From Rhytidiadelphus loreus (taxonomy: Eukaryota; Streptophyta; Bryopsida; Hypnales; Hylocomiaceae), in contig OX344762.1 in NCBI GenBank assembly GCA_947034895.1, positions 20,626,760-20,690,759 of the forward strand: a stretch of DNA of 64,000 nucleotides, read 5' to 3'. Shown here piece by piece: positions 38,282 to 50,949 of this stretch; the stretch's first letter is position 1; every line of letters starts with the position of its first letter. The translations under genes were made by a program, and so were the position numbers. The notes under the pieces were generated by a model. That model was not told where the DNA came from and searched no databases. It saw only the letters and a list, made by a program, of their open reading frames with translations.

Positions 38282-40600
38282 TGTATCAAGCTGCGTTGTC
38301 CGACACTGTAATCCTGTATCCCACTGAAATTTTGACCTGTCACCCGACCCCTACTTCTAGTTTCGTAATGAAACCGCCCTACTCTACCTGCATATCATTC
38401 TATGCTAAAGAAGGGGGCCCTTCTCTGCAAAAAAGGGGGCTTGAGGAGAGCCATCACCATAGCCAGCAAAGGACATATTCACCCCTTCTACACCTGCCGG
38501 CCAGGTACAGAAAGCATAGCCTTCATGGTATGCAATAGATTCTACAAGTCCTGGAGCACCTGTTGTCAACTACGAACGCAAACAATGAAGATTGCAGAAA
38601 AAATTGCCTATCTTGGTTTGATTGAGTGGTAGGTTACGTCAATTTTCCTGATGCATCCTCAATCTTGGAACAAAACGTGTGAGATAGGGCTACACCAAAG
38701 CCCGCACCCTCCAAGACAGGGTTGCTCGGTTCCTCAATTTCCAGAGGAGGAACCCCATAGTTAACGATATGAATCCTTTTCTCCTGAGCTAGAATCTCCA
38801 TCCCTGTAGCTTCGTTATATCCTCAGACACGCCGGGACCCACAACACCTAAGAAACACAACATGATAGCTTCGTACCAGTCAACAAGCTCGCCGCCCGAG
38901 ATGCACACTGGAACCATGTCCTGGAAAGAAGGACACTCAAAACCCCACTCAACCTAATCTGGAGTGAAGAAGCTCACTGAGTCACTGGTCTCTCCAATAC
39001 CCTAAAAAAAGATCTCCCCAAATCAGTGGCAAGCTTACAAGCTCGTTACAGCCCAGCCAGTGATTTCGACCCCCAACTCGGAAATTTGCTGGCTGGGACA
39101 GAACGGACAAGATACTGAAAGAGCCAGAAGAATCCAGCAAGGACGAAAATGACAAACGAACCCCCAACGTGCGATGTACTGCAACCGACTACTCTTCTGG
39201 GCAACAAACTATTGGACAATGTCAGAGGATGCGCATGAGTTGCGAACTAGCTAGCCAAAGAGGAACCCCAAGATGGACAGGTTCTGGCGAGGTGGAGCTG
39301 GACTGCAAATTAGCTTGGGTGCACTCAAACCAACAATGGCAACAGCAAGGAGACAGGCGAATGACCGGGGGAGCACTACTGACTGCACTAACTTAAGTGA
39401 CTACTCAGGGCTTGTTGTAGAAGCGTAAGACGAAACCAAGAGAGTAGGAGATGATGGAAGGCTGATGTCAGACTGAGGCTCTGTTACCGACATAGAACAG
39501 AGTAGCTGGGCAGGTGCAGAAGGAACGCCCTGGCAAGTACAGTACAGAGCTAAGCTACGTAACAAGTAGGTCGAGTGATGGTAGCAGCCACGCAGACTTC
39601 GTCAGGACAGTCAGGGATGTGCAGGTCTCTTGTCCTGCATAAAACCTGCCATTTCCTCTCTCTAACTTCCTTCCTTCCTTCCTTTCGACTTCCCTCATTC
39701 GCTCTAAGCTTCAGTTGGATAATACACTCTTTGAGCGAGTACTTGTCCTGACCCTGCACTCACCTCTTTCTTTTACTTCACCCACCCCAGCACACATTGC
39801 CATCTCAGTCTCCCTGGCAATGCCAGCTTCTCTGCCCTGGAGAGAGGAAGAAGAAGAAGAAGAAGCTGGGGCCGAGAACAGAGTCGACATGTTAAGCAGG
39901 TCACCAGTCACATGCGCTGCAATGAGCTGCCTGAGCATGCCCAGCGACACGAACCAGCTCTTCCATGGCTCTTCGGCTCCCTGTCTTGACGACCTCCCAT
40001 CCCTTCCCTTCCCCCTTCCCTATTGGGTCTTGTTACAAGTGAGCTTCTTGTGGCACTGAAGACTCCCTGATTATTGTTCCCTACCCTAGGCTCGAAATCC
40101 GAGGTATCCAGCTGTTTTGGAAAACCGTCGTAATCACCGGCTGCAGTGTTCCGTTTTTCCTCCCTGTAACCTGGGCACAGTGGGAAGCACTGGAAGCTGG
40201 GTGGAAATCAGAAGTCCCTCCACTAACTTACAGTACCACGCAACTGAATGCCGGGGATTACTTATTAGTCAACTGGAGACTGTGGCGGGAGAGGGGAGTT
40301 CGAGATGATGCCTGCGAGATGGTGAAGGACCCCACCCCACGTACCAACGTGGAAGCTGTGGATCTCGTGGATCCACAAAGGAAGTCTCCTTTTGGGTCTG
40401 CAAGAGTAATGAAGCGCTTCGGTGAGTGGCGGCGCTTCGCTTCAGGAAGGTCGCAACGGGGATTGAAGCGAATGCAAAACATGCGCACCACTGAAAAAAA
40501 CAGGGTGCACCGTGCCACTGGATAGAAAGATGAAGGGAACAGATCGTTGTTTACCGGTAGTACTGTACCAATGAGGCAGAGGTCGCTTTTGCATCCCAGA
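38282..40600. other. Balanced-GC upstream region of NRL gene 2 (promoter / 5' leader candidate)
   Basis: GC stays high for about 2.3 kb upstream of the start codon and drops at about 40600. It includes a (TTCC)n run (39667-39684) and an (AAG)n run (39848-39865). Overlapping frames (39169-39396, 39550-40059, 40117-40525) do not resemble known proteins. Probably promoter and 5' untranslated sequence, as for gene 1. By eye there is no strong similarity between the two upstream regions. Confidence 0.45.
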
Positions 40601-40619
40601 AAAGGAGACTCCTAAAATG

Positions 40620-41580
40620 AATAAAATTGCCTTGAATTAACTCTTAACCCCTCAAGGCCCTTTAGATTTAAAAACATCATAGCTTTTGAAGTGCTATAAA
40701 TCTAAATGTCACTAAGTTAAATCAAATCTTAATTGTACAATCTTGTGTAGTGCACATGTTGTAGATGGCATGAATCAAAATTGAAGTCATTTGACTGTTT
40801 AGATTGAAAGATTATAATGTTTTAGGGTTGAAAAAGGATGCTAAAATTTTCCTAAAAACACATTTGGAGGTGAAATTTGAATTCTAAACCTTCTCATACG
40901 ATAAAACTAAAAACTAGAAAGTGCTTGAAAATCATCATACAAATACATTGGTGAAAGAAAATATCATTCAATTGACTCATTGTGTCTACAAAATGGCTTT
41001 GAAATGTCAAGAAAAGTTGCCAAAAATTACATCCAGGGCTGAACCTCCTTCTACTAAAATGCCTCTCAATCACTCATCATTTCTTGGATTGATATGAAAT
41101 TTAATTGACACAAACAAGACCAGTATGTGCAACTTTCCCAAAAAGAATTATTGAAAACGGGCATTGTATGAAGAAGAAATAGACCGCCAAAGTTCACTAT
41201 AATGAAAAACTATTAAGGTTTTGAACTTCAAATTGCTCCGAAACATTCAAAACAACCTTGATTGATATGAAAAATTTACCACAAGAACTAGACTTTAAGA
41301 GAAACAGAATCCAACAAATTTTGTAAAAAAAACATTTTGTGAAGGAGATACAAGCCCCCAAAGTTGCAGCCATCAAGTGCAGTTTTGTGAACTCAAATTA
41401 TACTTATGAACTTCGATTGGATTTCAAGAAACTAACACGTCTTGGATTGATCTGAAAATTTTACCACATAAACTAGAAAAGTATGTGCAACTTTTCCAAC
41501 AAGTTTTATTGAATTTGGACATTGGATGCAAAAGTTAGATTACTTTGAATTGGACTCAAACTATGTGAGACTACTTTTGA
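40620..41580. repeat. Degenerate tandem repeat, period about 175-185 bp
   Basis: The block 'cttggattgatatgaaa...ttaccacaaaaactaga...gtatgtgcaacttt' recurs at about 41083, 41257 and 41441. Each copy is followed by a 'caa(g/a)tttt(a/g)ttgaa' segment and a 'gccaaagtt'-like segment. The copies are diverged and not open for translation. Confidence 0.6.
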
Positions 41581-41701
41581 GCCCCTTGGGCGTTGAGGAA
41601 TAAATCCCTCCCAAATATTTTACAAAGTATAATATCTCCCCAACATGGAGAGGACCATTGCCTAGTTTATAATTAGGGGTTGTCGTACCTTCTTCTCCCC
41701 A

Positions 41702-41782
41702 TCCTCAATCTTCAAGGAATGGAGATGTATCACTCTCTCCTTGACTTGTAAAGGGTTCATTCTTTGAAGATTGAGAATGGAG
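41702..41782. repeat. Short imperfect hairpin
   Basis: 'cctcaatcttcaaggaatgg' at 41702 pairs with 'cattctttgaagattgagaa' at 41758. It could be the core of a small decayed foldback element next to the MITE at 41941. Confidence 0.6.
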
Positions 41783-41940
41783 ATCTTCAATTCCAGACAT
41801 GAAGAATGGGCGTGAAGAAATTTCCGCATGTGAAGTTTTAATCTTGCTTTCACTACTGTAGTTTCACCCATCTGCTGCAAATTTCACCCTTGTCGCCGTT
41901 GGAGAGCTTGCTTGCGCTGACAGTTTTCTTGCAACACCAT

Positions 41941-42493
41941 GTAAGGTAAACCAGCCTATGACAGGCCAAGTGCCTAATACAGACATCTATAAGATGACCC
42001 ATTACAGTTTTCCATCAATCTATGCCAGTTTTTTTCTAATTAATGTAAGCAAAACTTCATTAGGTAGGTTGATGGCTGAAATCAATGTTTTGTATGATGG
42101 TGATGGAGATGTTAGAGACTGTTTTAGGAACTCGTCCCTTTCTAGTGTAATTCATTACATGGACTAACTTTTTTTTATTCCTTTATGTCATGTCCACGTT
42201 AGAAAATATTTCAACCATGTTAAGAAATATTGTAATTGCATTGGGTGTTTTGATGACCACTATGGGTATAGTTTTTGATGGTTGTGGGATAGTCTACAGA
42301 CTGTTTTGAGCCATTTGGCCAGTTCACTTCAAAAATCTGTAACAAATTCATACTTTGTCAAAAAAATAAAATTTTAATTGTTCTACCAATTTTTCATGTT
42401 TGCCTTTATATGAAAAAAAAATTCAAATTAAATTTCAAATATGTCAACAAGGCAAACTAGGCAATCTGCTTGTCATAGGCTAGTTTACCTTAC
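41941..42493. mobile_element. Non-autonomous element, GTAAGGTAA family, copy 1 (553 bp)
   Basis: The left end GTAAGGTAAACCAGCCTATG continues ACAGGC. The right end in reverse complement is GTAAGGTAAACTAGCCTATG continuing ACAAGC, so 24 of 26 terminal bases match. The interior is similar along its length to 43566-44104, including 'gatggtgatgga' and 'cacttcaaaaat'. The frame at 41958-42167 is not conserved in that copy, so it is not a gene. No transposase; superfamily unknown. Confidence 0.8.
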
Positions 42494-42602
42494 ATCAAAC
42501 TTGAAATAAGTTTTACACTTGCCATTTTCTTTAGTGCCTTCTAAAGTCAACTTGGCCTTGCCAAATGCTCTCTTTGTAAAGGCCTTCTCTTCTTAGTCAT
42601 TA

Positions 42603-42865
42603 GAGCATCCCCACCAACATGTTCTATATCCCTAAAAATTTAGGGAGAGGACCTCAGATGGAGATGGGGACACAAAAGCTTGCGCGCACCGGTCTCGAAA
42701 CAAGATCTCTACCCCAAATTTATAGAGAACTTGGTAAAAGTTGGGCCCAATTCCCTATATTGGAGCTCATATAGAGAACTCGTGAGGTCTCATCTCTAGA
42801 AAGTCAAGGTTGACTAGTTTGAGGTCCCAAGTTTGGGGATAGATAACATGTTGGTGGGGATGCTC
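42603..42865. mobile_element. Tourist/Harbinger-like MITE (263 bp)
   Basis: The left end GAGCATCCCCACCAACATGT is repeated in reverse complement at the right end. It is preceded by TTA (42600-42602) and followed by TCA (42866-42868), consistent with a once-identical TTA target-site duplication. TTA or TAA duplications with GAGCATCYCC-type ends fit PIF/Harbinger-derived MITEs. Confidence 0.75.
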
Positions 42866-42868
42866 TCA

Positions 42869-43565
42869 ACAATGTAGTGAGATCACTTATAAACTAGTTT
42901 CTACTTTTTTCTACTTTAATTAGTTGCAATGAGAGCTAGCTTGAGGACGTTGCATTTTTGTTTTGCACTTTGGAAAACACATGATTCCTGAAATGTATTG
43001 TTTTTGGAATGGACTACCATGATTGTAATCTCTCTGCTCAAGTGAATGTGCACTGAAAAATTATTGCATGCAGACTCGTTGGCAAAATAATCCCATTCTT
43101 CATTTTCATTCTCCACGACAACCCAAAATGGGAGGCCACACTTTCTTCATAGAGAAGCACAACCTATTGATTCCTCTTTTTCACTCTACAACTTCTCATT
43201 CTTCATAGAAGTTTCATTCTCAAAGAAGGTATAACAATCCCTAATGTTATGAAGTGGAGGGAAGCACTAGCTAATCACAAGCTTATTTGTTGCATTAGGG
43301 TTTGGAGAAATTGGGGAGCTTGATCACTATCATCTTTCCATTCCATTCACATTAAATCAACCAAATTTTGCATGAAAGACCCAAAACCAATTAGAAAGAA
43401 TTGTACATGGAAATGTAGAATAGTCACTTAAGGGGAGAAAATTGGGGGGAGGCTCATGAAAAGCATGGAGGCAAGTTTTTAATTTGTGGAGAACTATTTC
43501 CAACATTGGATTTGGATTTTTGGATTGGTTGTAGTTTGACAATAAGACAAAGTTACTTCTGCAAT
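42869..43565. other. AT-rich intergenic DNA
   Basis: No recognisable feature. The reverse frames at 42916-43116 and 43357-43542 match no known family. Confidence 0.5.
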
Positions 43566-44104
43566 GTAAAGTAAACTAGCCTATGATAGGCAAAAGGCCA
43601 ATGACAAACATCTAGGAAATGATCCATTACAATCTTGCATCAATCCATGACAAACTTTTTTCAATGATTGAAATTTTGGGCTACATTAGGTTGACTATCG
43701 ATGTTTGAGATGATGGTGATGGAGTAATGAGTGACTATAACAAGAACTTCCGCCTTTTGAGTGTAAATTCATTGTAACATGAAGTAAAATTTGAAACCTT
43801 CACATTGTAGCTATGTTAGGAAATGTTGTGTTCATATTAAGAAAACTTGTGACTACTTTAGTTGAGTAAGATGACCATTATGGATACAATTTTTGTTGGT
43901 TTTGGGGTAGTCTACTAACTCTTTTAGGCCAACTGGACAACACACTTCAAAAATTCATAACAAATTATACTTTGTTAAGAAAATAAATTTTCAATTGTTC
44001 ACCCCATTTCTCACATTTTTCTTGATGTAGAATTTCTTTTCAATTTTCAACAATGCCAATAAGGCAAACCAATCATTCTGCATATCATAGACTAGTGTAC
44101 CTAA
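43566..44104. mobile_element. Non-autonomous element, GTAAGGTAA family, copy 2 (about 540 bp)
   Basis: Full-length relative of 41941-42493. The left end is GTAAAGTAAACTAGCCTATG, and the right end in reverse complement is TAGGTACACTAGTCTATGAT. Internal blocks ('atgatggtgatggagta', 'gggtagtctac', 'cacttcaaaaattcataacaaatt') keep the order of the first copy. Termini are more diverged, so the exact right edge is uncertain. Confidence 0.75.
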
Positions 44105-46051
44105 TTTTTTTTATTTTTTTACATAGCTCAAAGTGAAAGTATAATAAAAGTTGACAAATACAATTTTGAAAACTTTCCATTCTCACTCTAACTTATGATG
44201 GATAACATGTTCCAACTCTGATTAAAAAAATTAAGAAAAATAAGCTAGTATACATATGTTAGGGTTAGATACTTTACTTTACTTCTCAATGTCAATGAAT
44301 GGTTTTAATAATGTGAAATCACATTTTAGAATTTTTGTACTTTACGCTATTAATTTGTTGTTTTTGTTTACAACTCTTCTTATTTGGGTTGCTACAATTT
44401 TTTTATTTTTTGTTTTTGTACCTTTTCATAATTGATTTGTTTTTTATTACCACATCTTTTGGGGGTTATTTCACTTTTTTACTTGTTAATGATCATTAAA
44501 TAAATGTCTAAGAGTTTTACACTTGAAAATATTACTTTTTACAATTTTTTATACAATTTTAAAATATTCCAAATATTAGGCAATATGGAAGAATTTTTTT
44601 TGTAACCTTTTAGAGATTTCACTTATAATATTTTGAAATTTTAGACATTTCAAAAAATACTTAATTTACATTTGAATATGACACTCACATGGGGGATACT
44701 AGAAGTATTGACTAATGAGGTGTTTACACTTTCTCACTTGTGAATGAGAGGAAATTTTGAATATCATTACATGTTTTTTTGTTGCTCTGGAGGGCTGCAA
44801 GTTCCCATCTTGAAACCCGCCAAAACCCGCCGTTTGCAAGTTGCGTTGACTTGGCCAAGAGACTATCAAGTCACTTTTTTTGAAAAAAAATAAAAATAAA
44901 CTTTGTTTTTCATTTTAAGGATTTTTTAAATTTTTTTTGAAAAAAAAAACATATTTGACACTGGTGTTCGATGAGACCGGGGGGGATAGAGCTGGGAACA
45001 GGCCTGAAATGGCTGTCCATCCCTCCCCCGGATCTCATCTAGTGACTTGATAAAGCAAGCTAGATTATTAGCTTACATATAAAGGAGACAGTTTTCACAA
45101 TGAGTTTTTGAAAGCAAGTGACTTACAAAGCTATCTTAGTGAGTCTAAAAGAAGGCATTGTAGGAATCTATAAATATGCTTTTTCAAAGAATATTCTATT
45201 GTATAGGATACTACCATGCTATGTGGCCATCTGACAAAGGCATGCCAGACAAAATGGAATCTAAAAATGCTTCTATAGAATAGCTTCACTCGTGAGCATG
45301 TGTAAATATAAAATAGTGAAATTATATGTTGGATAAGTGATGTGAATCACTCATGAGTATGTGTAAACTCCCTACGAGCTAGTGACTAATACAAAAGAAT
45401 TGGAAATACTAATACTACCATCACACTCCAATGACTCCAACCCAATATTGTTGTTGTTTGAGCTAGTAAGAGCTTGTTTCGATGCACTTTCCCAATTGCA
45501 ATTTGGGAGGGAACAAGGTAACGCACATGTTCACTATTATTTTCTAGGCCTTTCAAGAAAACTGGGTGTCCAAGTTTTCTAACTTGACGGGTTCCCTTTT
45601 TTATTTTTAAAAAACTAAAATAGGATGTCAACAGTGCATGTTGTCTCCTTTTTTTAGCTTCTTCTTTGAAACTCTCCTCACATTTAGAGAATCTTGGGGG
45701 AGCTTCTTGGTTTTATCTAATCTTGTTGTGTGAGCATGTACGAATGGCCCACTCCATTCGTATGTAGAGGGGTGAAGATGGGAAGCTACAAGGAAGGGCA
45801 CTAAACTTACAAGTGTCTACACTCTAAGTTAAGTTAATCCTTACAAGACGAAAGGGTGACCTTAGAAATCATCCCTTTTCATTACCGTGTGAAGTCAAAC
45901 TATTGTCAAAGACCTCTCCTTCTCATAACAAATTTCTGAGGATGAATAGTTGCACTTCTATCCTATTGAAAGGATTCCCTATCATTCATCAGATGCCAAA
46001 AGTCCTCCTCCACGTTTAAGGGTTGAGCTTTGTTGGTGAGCACTCATTAGA
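44105..46051. other. AT-rich intergenic DNA with a small GC hairpin
   Basis: A hairpin near 44972-45042 pairs GATGAGACCGGGGGGGATAG with a CATCCCTCCCCCGGATCTCATC-type arm (given in part). The stretch from about 44770 ('gagggctgcaagttccc') resembles 55877 ('gagggcctttggaagactgcgagttcccc') and, inverted, 17440-17510, suggesting another dispersed family. No gene. Confidence 0.45.
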
Positions 46052-46403
46052 GGTAGTCACACCTTCTTCACTTGGTACTTGAAGAATGGTGAATGAGAAG
46101 TTGGGGAGGGTTTGGAGGAGCCAATGGGAAGCCATGGTGGGTGAAGGAGGTGTGACACCCCTAAAAGATGTATTTAGAGTGAAGAATGAAAAAGTGGAGA
46201 ATCCATTTACCTAGATGTAAACAATGAAGTGAAACTAGAGTGACGAAGGGAAAAGTGCCGGTTCAAAAAGGAAAAAAGAGAGCACAAAGGAATATACTTA
46301 AGTACGTATATTCTCTCTTGAAAGGACAAGTTCAACCGAATCCCAAACCGCCACGTACGTGTTCTCCAGTCTTCAACTCCGGAGTGAAGAAGGTGTGACT
46401 ACC
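46052..46403. mobile_element. MITE with perfect 21 bp terminal inverted repeats (352 bp)
   Basis: GGTAGTCACACCTTCTTCAC plus one base at 46052-46072 is perfectly repeated in reverse complement at 46383-46403. No coding capacity. No convincing target-site duplication directly at the ends. The start resembles the GGTAACYACACC ends of 16669 and 19158 but differs after the first 10-12 bases. Confidence 0.8.
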
Positions 46404-47999
46404 CCTATTTTAGAAGGAGCCCTTGAAAGCGCTTCACAGTGTTTGTCTGGTGGTCTCCAGGTTGCATAGTGTCTGGGAGATGCTGCGCGGTGGGCACTAA
46501 TTATGACTCCAATTGTTAATTATGCTTTTAATCTGAGTTTAGAAATTAGAATACAATCAATCAGCGAAAGGGGGGCCTGGCACGGCAGTTGAAAATGAAA
46601 ATGTGCGGGAAGACTCCTGAAGCTTCGTAACATAACTTATTGATTAAAAAAGTAAGATAAAAGTAAGTCATTGCTGCCAGCAGTTATTGATGCCACACCC
46701 TCAGGCACGGAGTCAAAACTTCAAGTCCCTGTGCATTCCTACATTTCAAAAAAATATTTAAAAATTTAATTTTAAAAATCGATGGTCATCAAAAGTGAGC
46801 TCACTGAAAACTTTATTTTAGGCAGTAGAGGATGTTAAGAATGATTGACTCTCTATTCAAAAAATTCAAAAATTTTAAATATTTATTTTCAAAATAGAGA
46901 AGTTGAGTTGATACAGTACCTGGAATTGACCTTGTCAACAAACCTTCTTGGCCTACCATGTTGGGGGTCCTAAACCATGATTTGAAAACAAGAATCGAGG
47001 GTAGACATACCCAAAAGTAATGGGAATTGTTTTTTGACATCTAAAAAACAACCTATATGTGAGTGAGCATAGTTGGACCCAAAGCAAATAAGTGGGGTTA
47101 CAAGAAGTTGCTACAATCATGATGGTGGGTTTAGGGTTGGCCAATCTCTTGCTTAGGATCCAAGCTTATCGTATGTTGCTTTTGGGTGTTTTTGTGACCA
47201 CTCATATGTTGGTCTACGGTCCACAATAGATGCATCTAGGCAATTGTTTTTACAAATTCATATTATATTCATACAGGCTTGGAAAAATACAAAACTAATT
47301 TTGTTGGTTTCCTAAATCATTTCCTAACAAGCACACATTGTTTTATTTTGTAGCTACCCTCAAGATCTACAGATATTGAATAAATGTTACTTTTAGGTAT
47401 GTCTACCTTAGTTGGTCGATGCATTTGGATTTGGGATTGCAAAAGAACCTCAAAGGGACAATTCAAATGCACTGATAGAAAACAAAATAGTGACAAAGAA
47501 CAAAATAAGGTCCCTCTACCTTGCACTTATTAAAATTCCTTGGTTCATTGCACCCAAGGTCTTGTCACAAGATGGATATGGCCCTACTACCAAGATAGTG
47601 AGCCAATACTTATCAAAATCTTTAATCTGAGTAGATGCATTCTTTGTTTTTGTAGTTTTCTACATGTCATTTCCTTCATTAAGGTAGGATGATCCATTTT
47701 TCATCCCTTGGTTACTATACACAAGAAAAAGGGGTCAAATTCCGACCTTGTGATGATTTTTTGCCATGAAAACTAATGAAAAGATGTGAAAACTTGGGTA
47801 GGATTATACAAAGTCAATTTTTAATGAATGTTCTCAAAATTTTGATACAATAAGGAAACATTCACCTTCTTTATGGAATTTGATCCCTTATTTAATCCCT
47901 AAAGGACCAAATTGCATTTTTGGCAACTTAACAACTTTGGGCATCTCACTACAAACAATATTTTTATTTTTTTTCTTTGAAATTTTTATACAACATGTG
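46404..47999. other. Intergenic DNA with a possible decayed coding relic
   Basis: 47412-47560 has a diverged relative at about 49655-49745 ('ttggtc(g/a)atg(c/g)(a/t)tttggatt...caaagggac/tgg...'), which may be remnants of a repeated gene. The 72-codon frame at 47412-47630 is interrupted in the other copy. The family is not recognised. Confidence 0.35.
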
Positions 48000-48800
48000 C
48001 ATGAGGAGTAGCTTTAAGGCCCAACAATTTTCATAACTATTAACTACATAGTTAAAAGGTTATTGTATGATATATAATTTTCAATGATCTGCGGGCAACT
48101 TGGGTAGCTAAAAAAAATTCTTAGATGATCAATTTTTTATGAAATAAAAAATTGAAATTGGTTTTTTATATTTACATGTACATAGAAAGCTTTGAATCAT
48201 TTCATTTAGATTAATGAGATGAAATTTATGAGGAGTTTAAGTTTGTGGGCAGTTATTGATTCTCTATTCTAAAATAAACTTTGAAGTCCCTTGTTTAATT
48301 CAATTTCAATATATTTTGAAAAAACAAAATCAAAGGATGTAGATTGTTTATTATAGCATTACATCCATTGGATTGACATCATTCAATTTCATAACAAAAT
48401 TCTCAACAATTTAGTATTTTGAATCATTCTCTACTTTCTACTTTTTTTTTTTTTCCTATATGTTGTACAATTCCAAATGATCTAAAATTTCTCAAGCATG
48501 TAGCCAACTTGCCTTGAAGAATGAATCCAAAGAAGTACCAACGACATGGATATTTTTTCATACAAATGTAACCTTGTGAAGTGTAGTTGCCCGGTTTTTT
48601 GCAGGGTCCCCAAAAGGATTTTTATCACTTCAAACGCTAATATCTTGCAATCTACACTGTAGAAATTTTTGAATTTTTTTCCACATCTTCTTAAAAAAGC
48701 ATACTATAGGATCCTACAATTACATGTGTCCAAATTTTTTTCTTCTAAAATTTAGTAGTTATACTCGAAATGGCAGTTTTGGAGTGTTTTTGGAGAAAAC
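48000..48800. repeat. Dispersed repeat, copy 2 (inverted match to 25163-25990)
   Basis: See the partner at 25163-25990. Within this copy 'tcacttcaaacgctaatatc' (about 48628) also resembles 'tcacttcaaatgttttaatc' at about 49428, followed in both by a 'ccacatct' block, so a third partial copy lies in direct orientation at 49420-49550. Confidence 0.55.
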
Positions 48801-50949
48801 AAAGTTAAAAAACTTTAGGGGTTAAAAAAATTCCAATAAGATGATTGGATCAATGATTATGCTACATGGGGCAAATTCAAGTTGTTTTGGCATCTTTTGA
48901 TAAATTCTTCATCTACCTTTGAAATGTGTATGAAAGTAACTATTACAATATAGTATGTAATTGTAGAAGAAAAAAACAATACTTCGTACACAAAGCTCAT
49001 TTCAAAAGGCATCAAACTCTACTAACCCTAGTGGGAAAGTTTGAAAAAAGAATTCTTCTAACTTCAAACTCTATTATCTTGAAATTAGTAATCTCAAAGT
49101 TCTTGAAATTTTTCCAACATAATCCAAATGCTTGTCTCTAAGTTTACACTATTTGAATTTCAAATATAATATTTCCTAATTGTGCAAGAAATCATCAAAA
49201 AATGACTAGTATATGAATTGCCAATTTACTTAACCTCCTTGTATTGCAAATGATTTAAAGCAAGATAGATTCCATATTTGCTTTCAGAAAATTTCATGAG
49301 TGTACCTAAGAAGATTTTGAACTCAATAGTAGAGAGACACAAATTCATCAAGAGCAAAAATTTTACTCCAAGAGGGCTCAAAGTTTGCTAATTGTGTCTC
49401 ACATAAATAAATAAAAGTTTTTTTTCACTTCAAATGTTTTAATCTTTCAATTCACACATGCAAATGGTTTGAGATTTTTGCCCCACATCTCTTGAGTATT
49501 CTACTACAATCTCTTACAATTGAAGTTCAAAATTTTCATTTATTTTCAATTAAAGTTGATGCACTAAAAATTGGTAGTTTTTGACAATTTCTCTTGAGAA
49601 ATATCCCTAGTCCTTCAGGGATTACATTTGACCCCCAAAAAAGACTATGATTGGTCAATGGTTTTGGATTGAAAGGAACTTCAAAGGGATGGTTCAAAAG
49701 CTCTTCCAGAAAATAGGATTAGATCCCTTTGTTTATTTAGACTTATTATGAAGAAATTGAATAATAATACATTTAAACACTTGTTCATCTCTTTATATGA
49801 AAAAAATGAAAATAACATTGTACATAGGAGGTCATCACAAGAACATTTAGTTCTATGTTGTAGACTGTGAGTGGATACTATTCTTGTTTTCTAGGAAGTT
49901 AATGTGTCTTTCTTAATCCATAATACAAAGATTTTTTTTAATGGAGAAAGAAGTTAAAAAAGGTTTGACTTTTTTTTATAAACTCAAAGAAAGTAGACGT
50001 TTATACTTTATATAAGTAAAAAATTGATGGGAAGCATTATTAAAAAAATTCATTCATTAACATATTGTAAGTCAAGAACAATTTTATACCATCCAATCAT
50101 CCATTATGTGGAATTCCTAAAAAACATCTATACAACAAGAGCTTTTGAAACATAGTAAATATTATTTGTATTGGTAGAAATGGTTGTGTATACACAAATA
50201 TGGTCATCACATGTGAGAATAGCAACCTTTGTTATGTGTGAGGTACTTTATATTCTTGAAGTATGCTATTCATTCCCTTTGATGTCATATTCATTCTCTT
50301 TGAAATAACATTCATTCTCCCCAAACTAGTATTGAGACCAATCTTTGGACATGGGTAGAATGAATAGATTAAAAAATTATTTAGGTTTATACCTTTGTTA
50401 TCTCAAATCCAATTGTATTGATTTATAGAATATAATATTATAGTTTTTCCAAAATACCAATACACATCCATACAATGGGCTATAAAACATAAATCTTCTT
50501 TTATTTAAATTTTTTTTGGGCAATTTGCATCATCATTCTACTTAGATATTATGAATTTGAACATAATCTCAATACAATCATTTCACTTGTGTTTTTAATG
50601 TTTTTGAACTTTTTGAGAATTTTGTTGTTTCTAAAAACCCTTTAGGGATTAATTCCCAATTCCTATTGCAATGATAATCCAAAAACAACCTTGAAGATTG
50701 TGGAAAAACAAGTGCATCCTTGTCATGTGTAATGACCTTAAAACACTAGAGTCGATGACAATACAATGATGCTAGTGTGTGAGTATGAAACTGTGAGCAT
50801 TGAATAAATATATACACATACACATACATACACTACAACGATTGAAGGTGCTTATTATATTAATACCTATAATATAGACACCTTTAACATAGGTGTATAG
50901 TCTTCTAGGCTCATGGACTATGTTGAATACTAAGTTGAATTTTATCTTT
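48801..50949. other. AT-rich intergenic DNA
   Basis: Contains the partial repeat copy at 49420-49550 and the relic at 49655-49745 noted above. Otherwise nothing recognisable. Confidence 0.45.

Noticed and set aside
50831..50850. CACTACAACGATTG, considered as a second CACTA end
   Set aside because: No matching inverted end or 3 bp duplication was found nearby.
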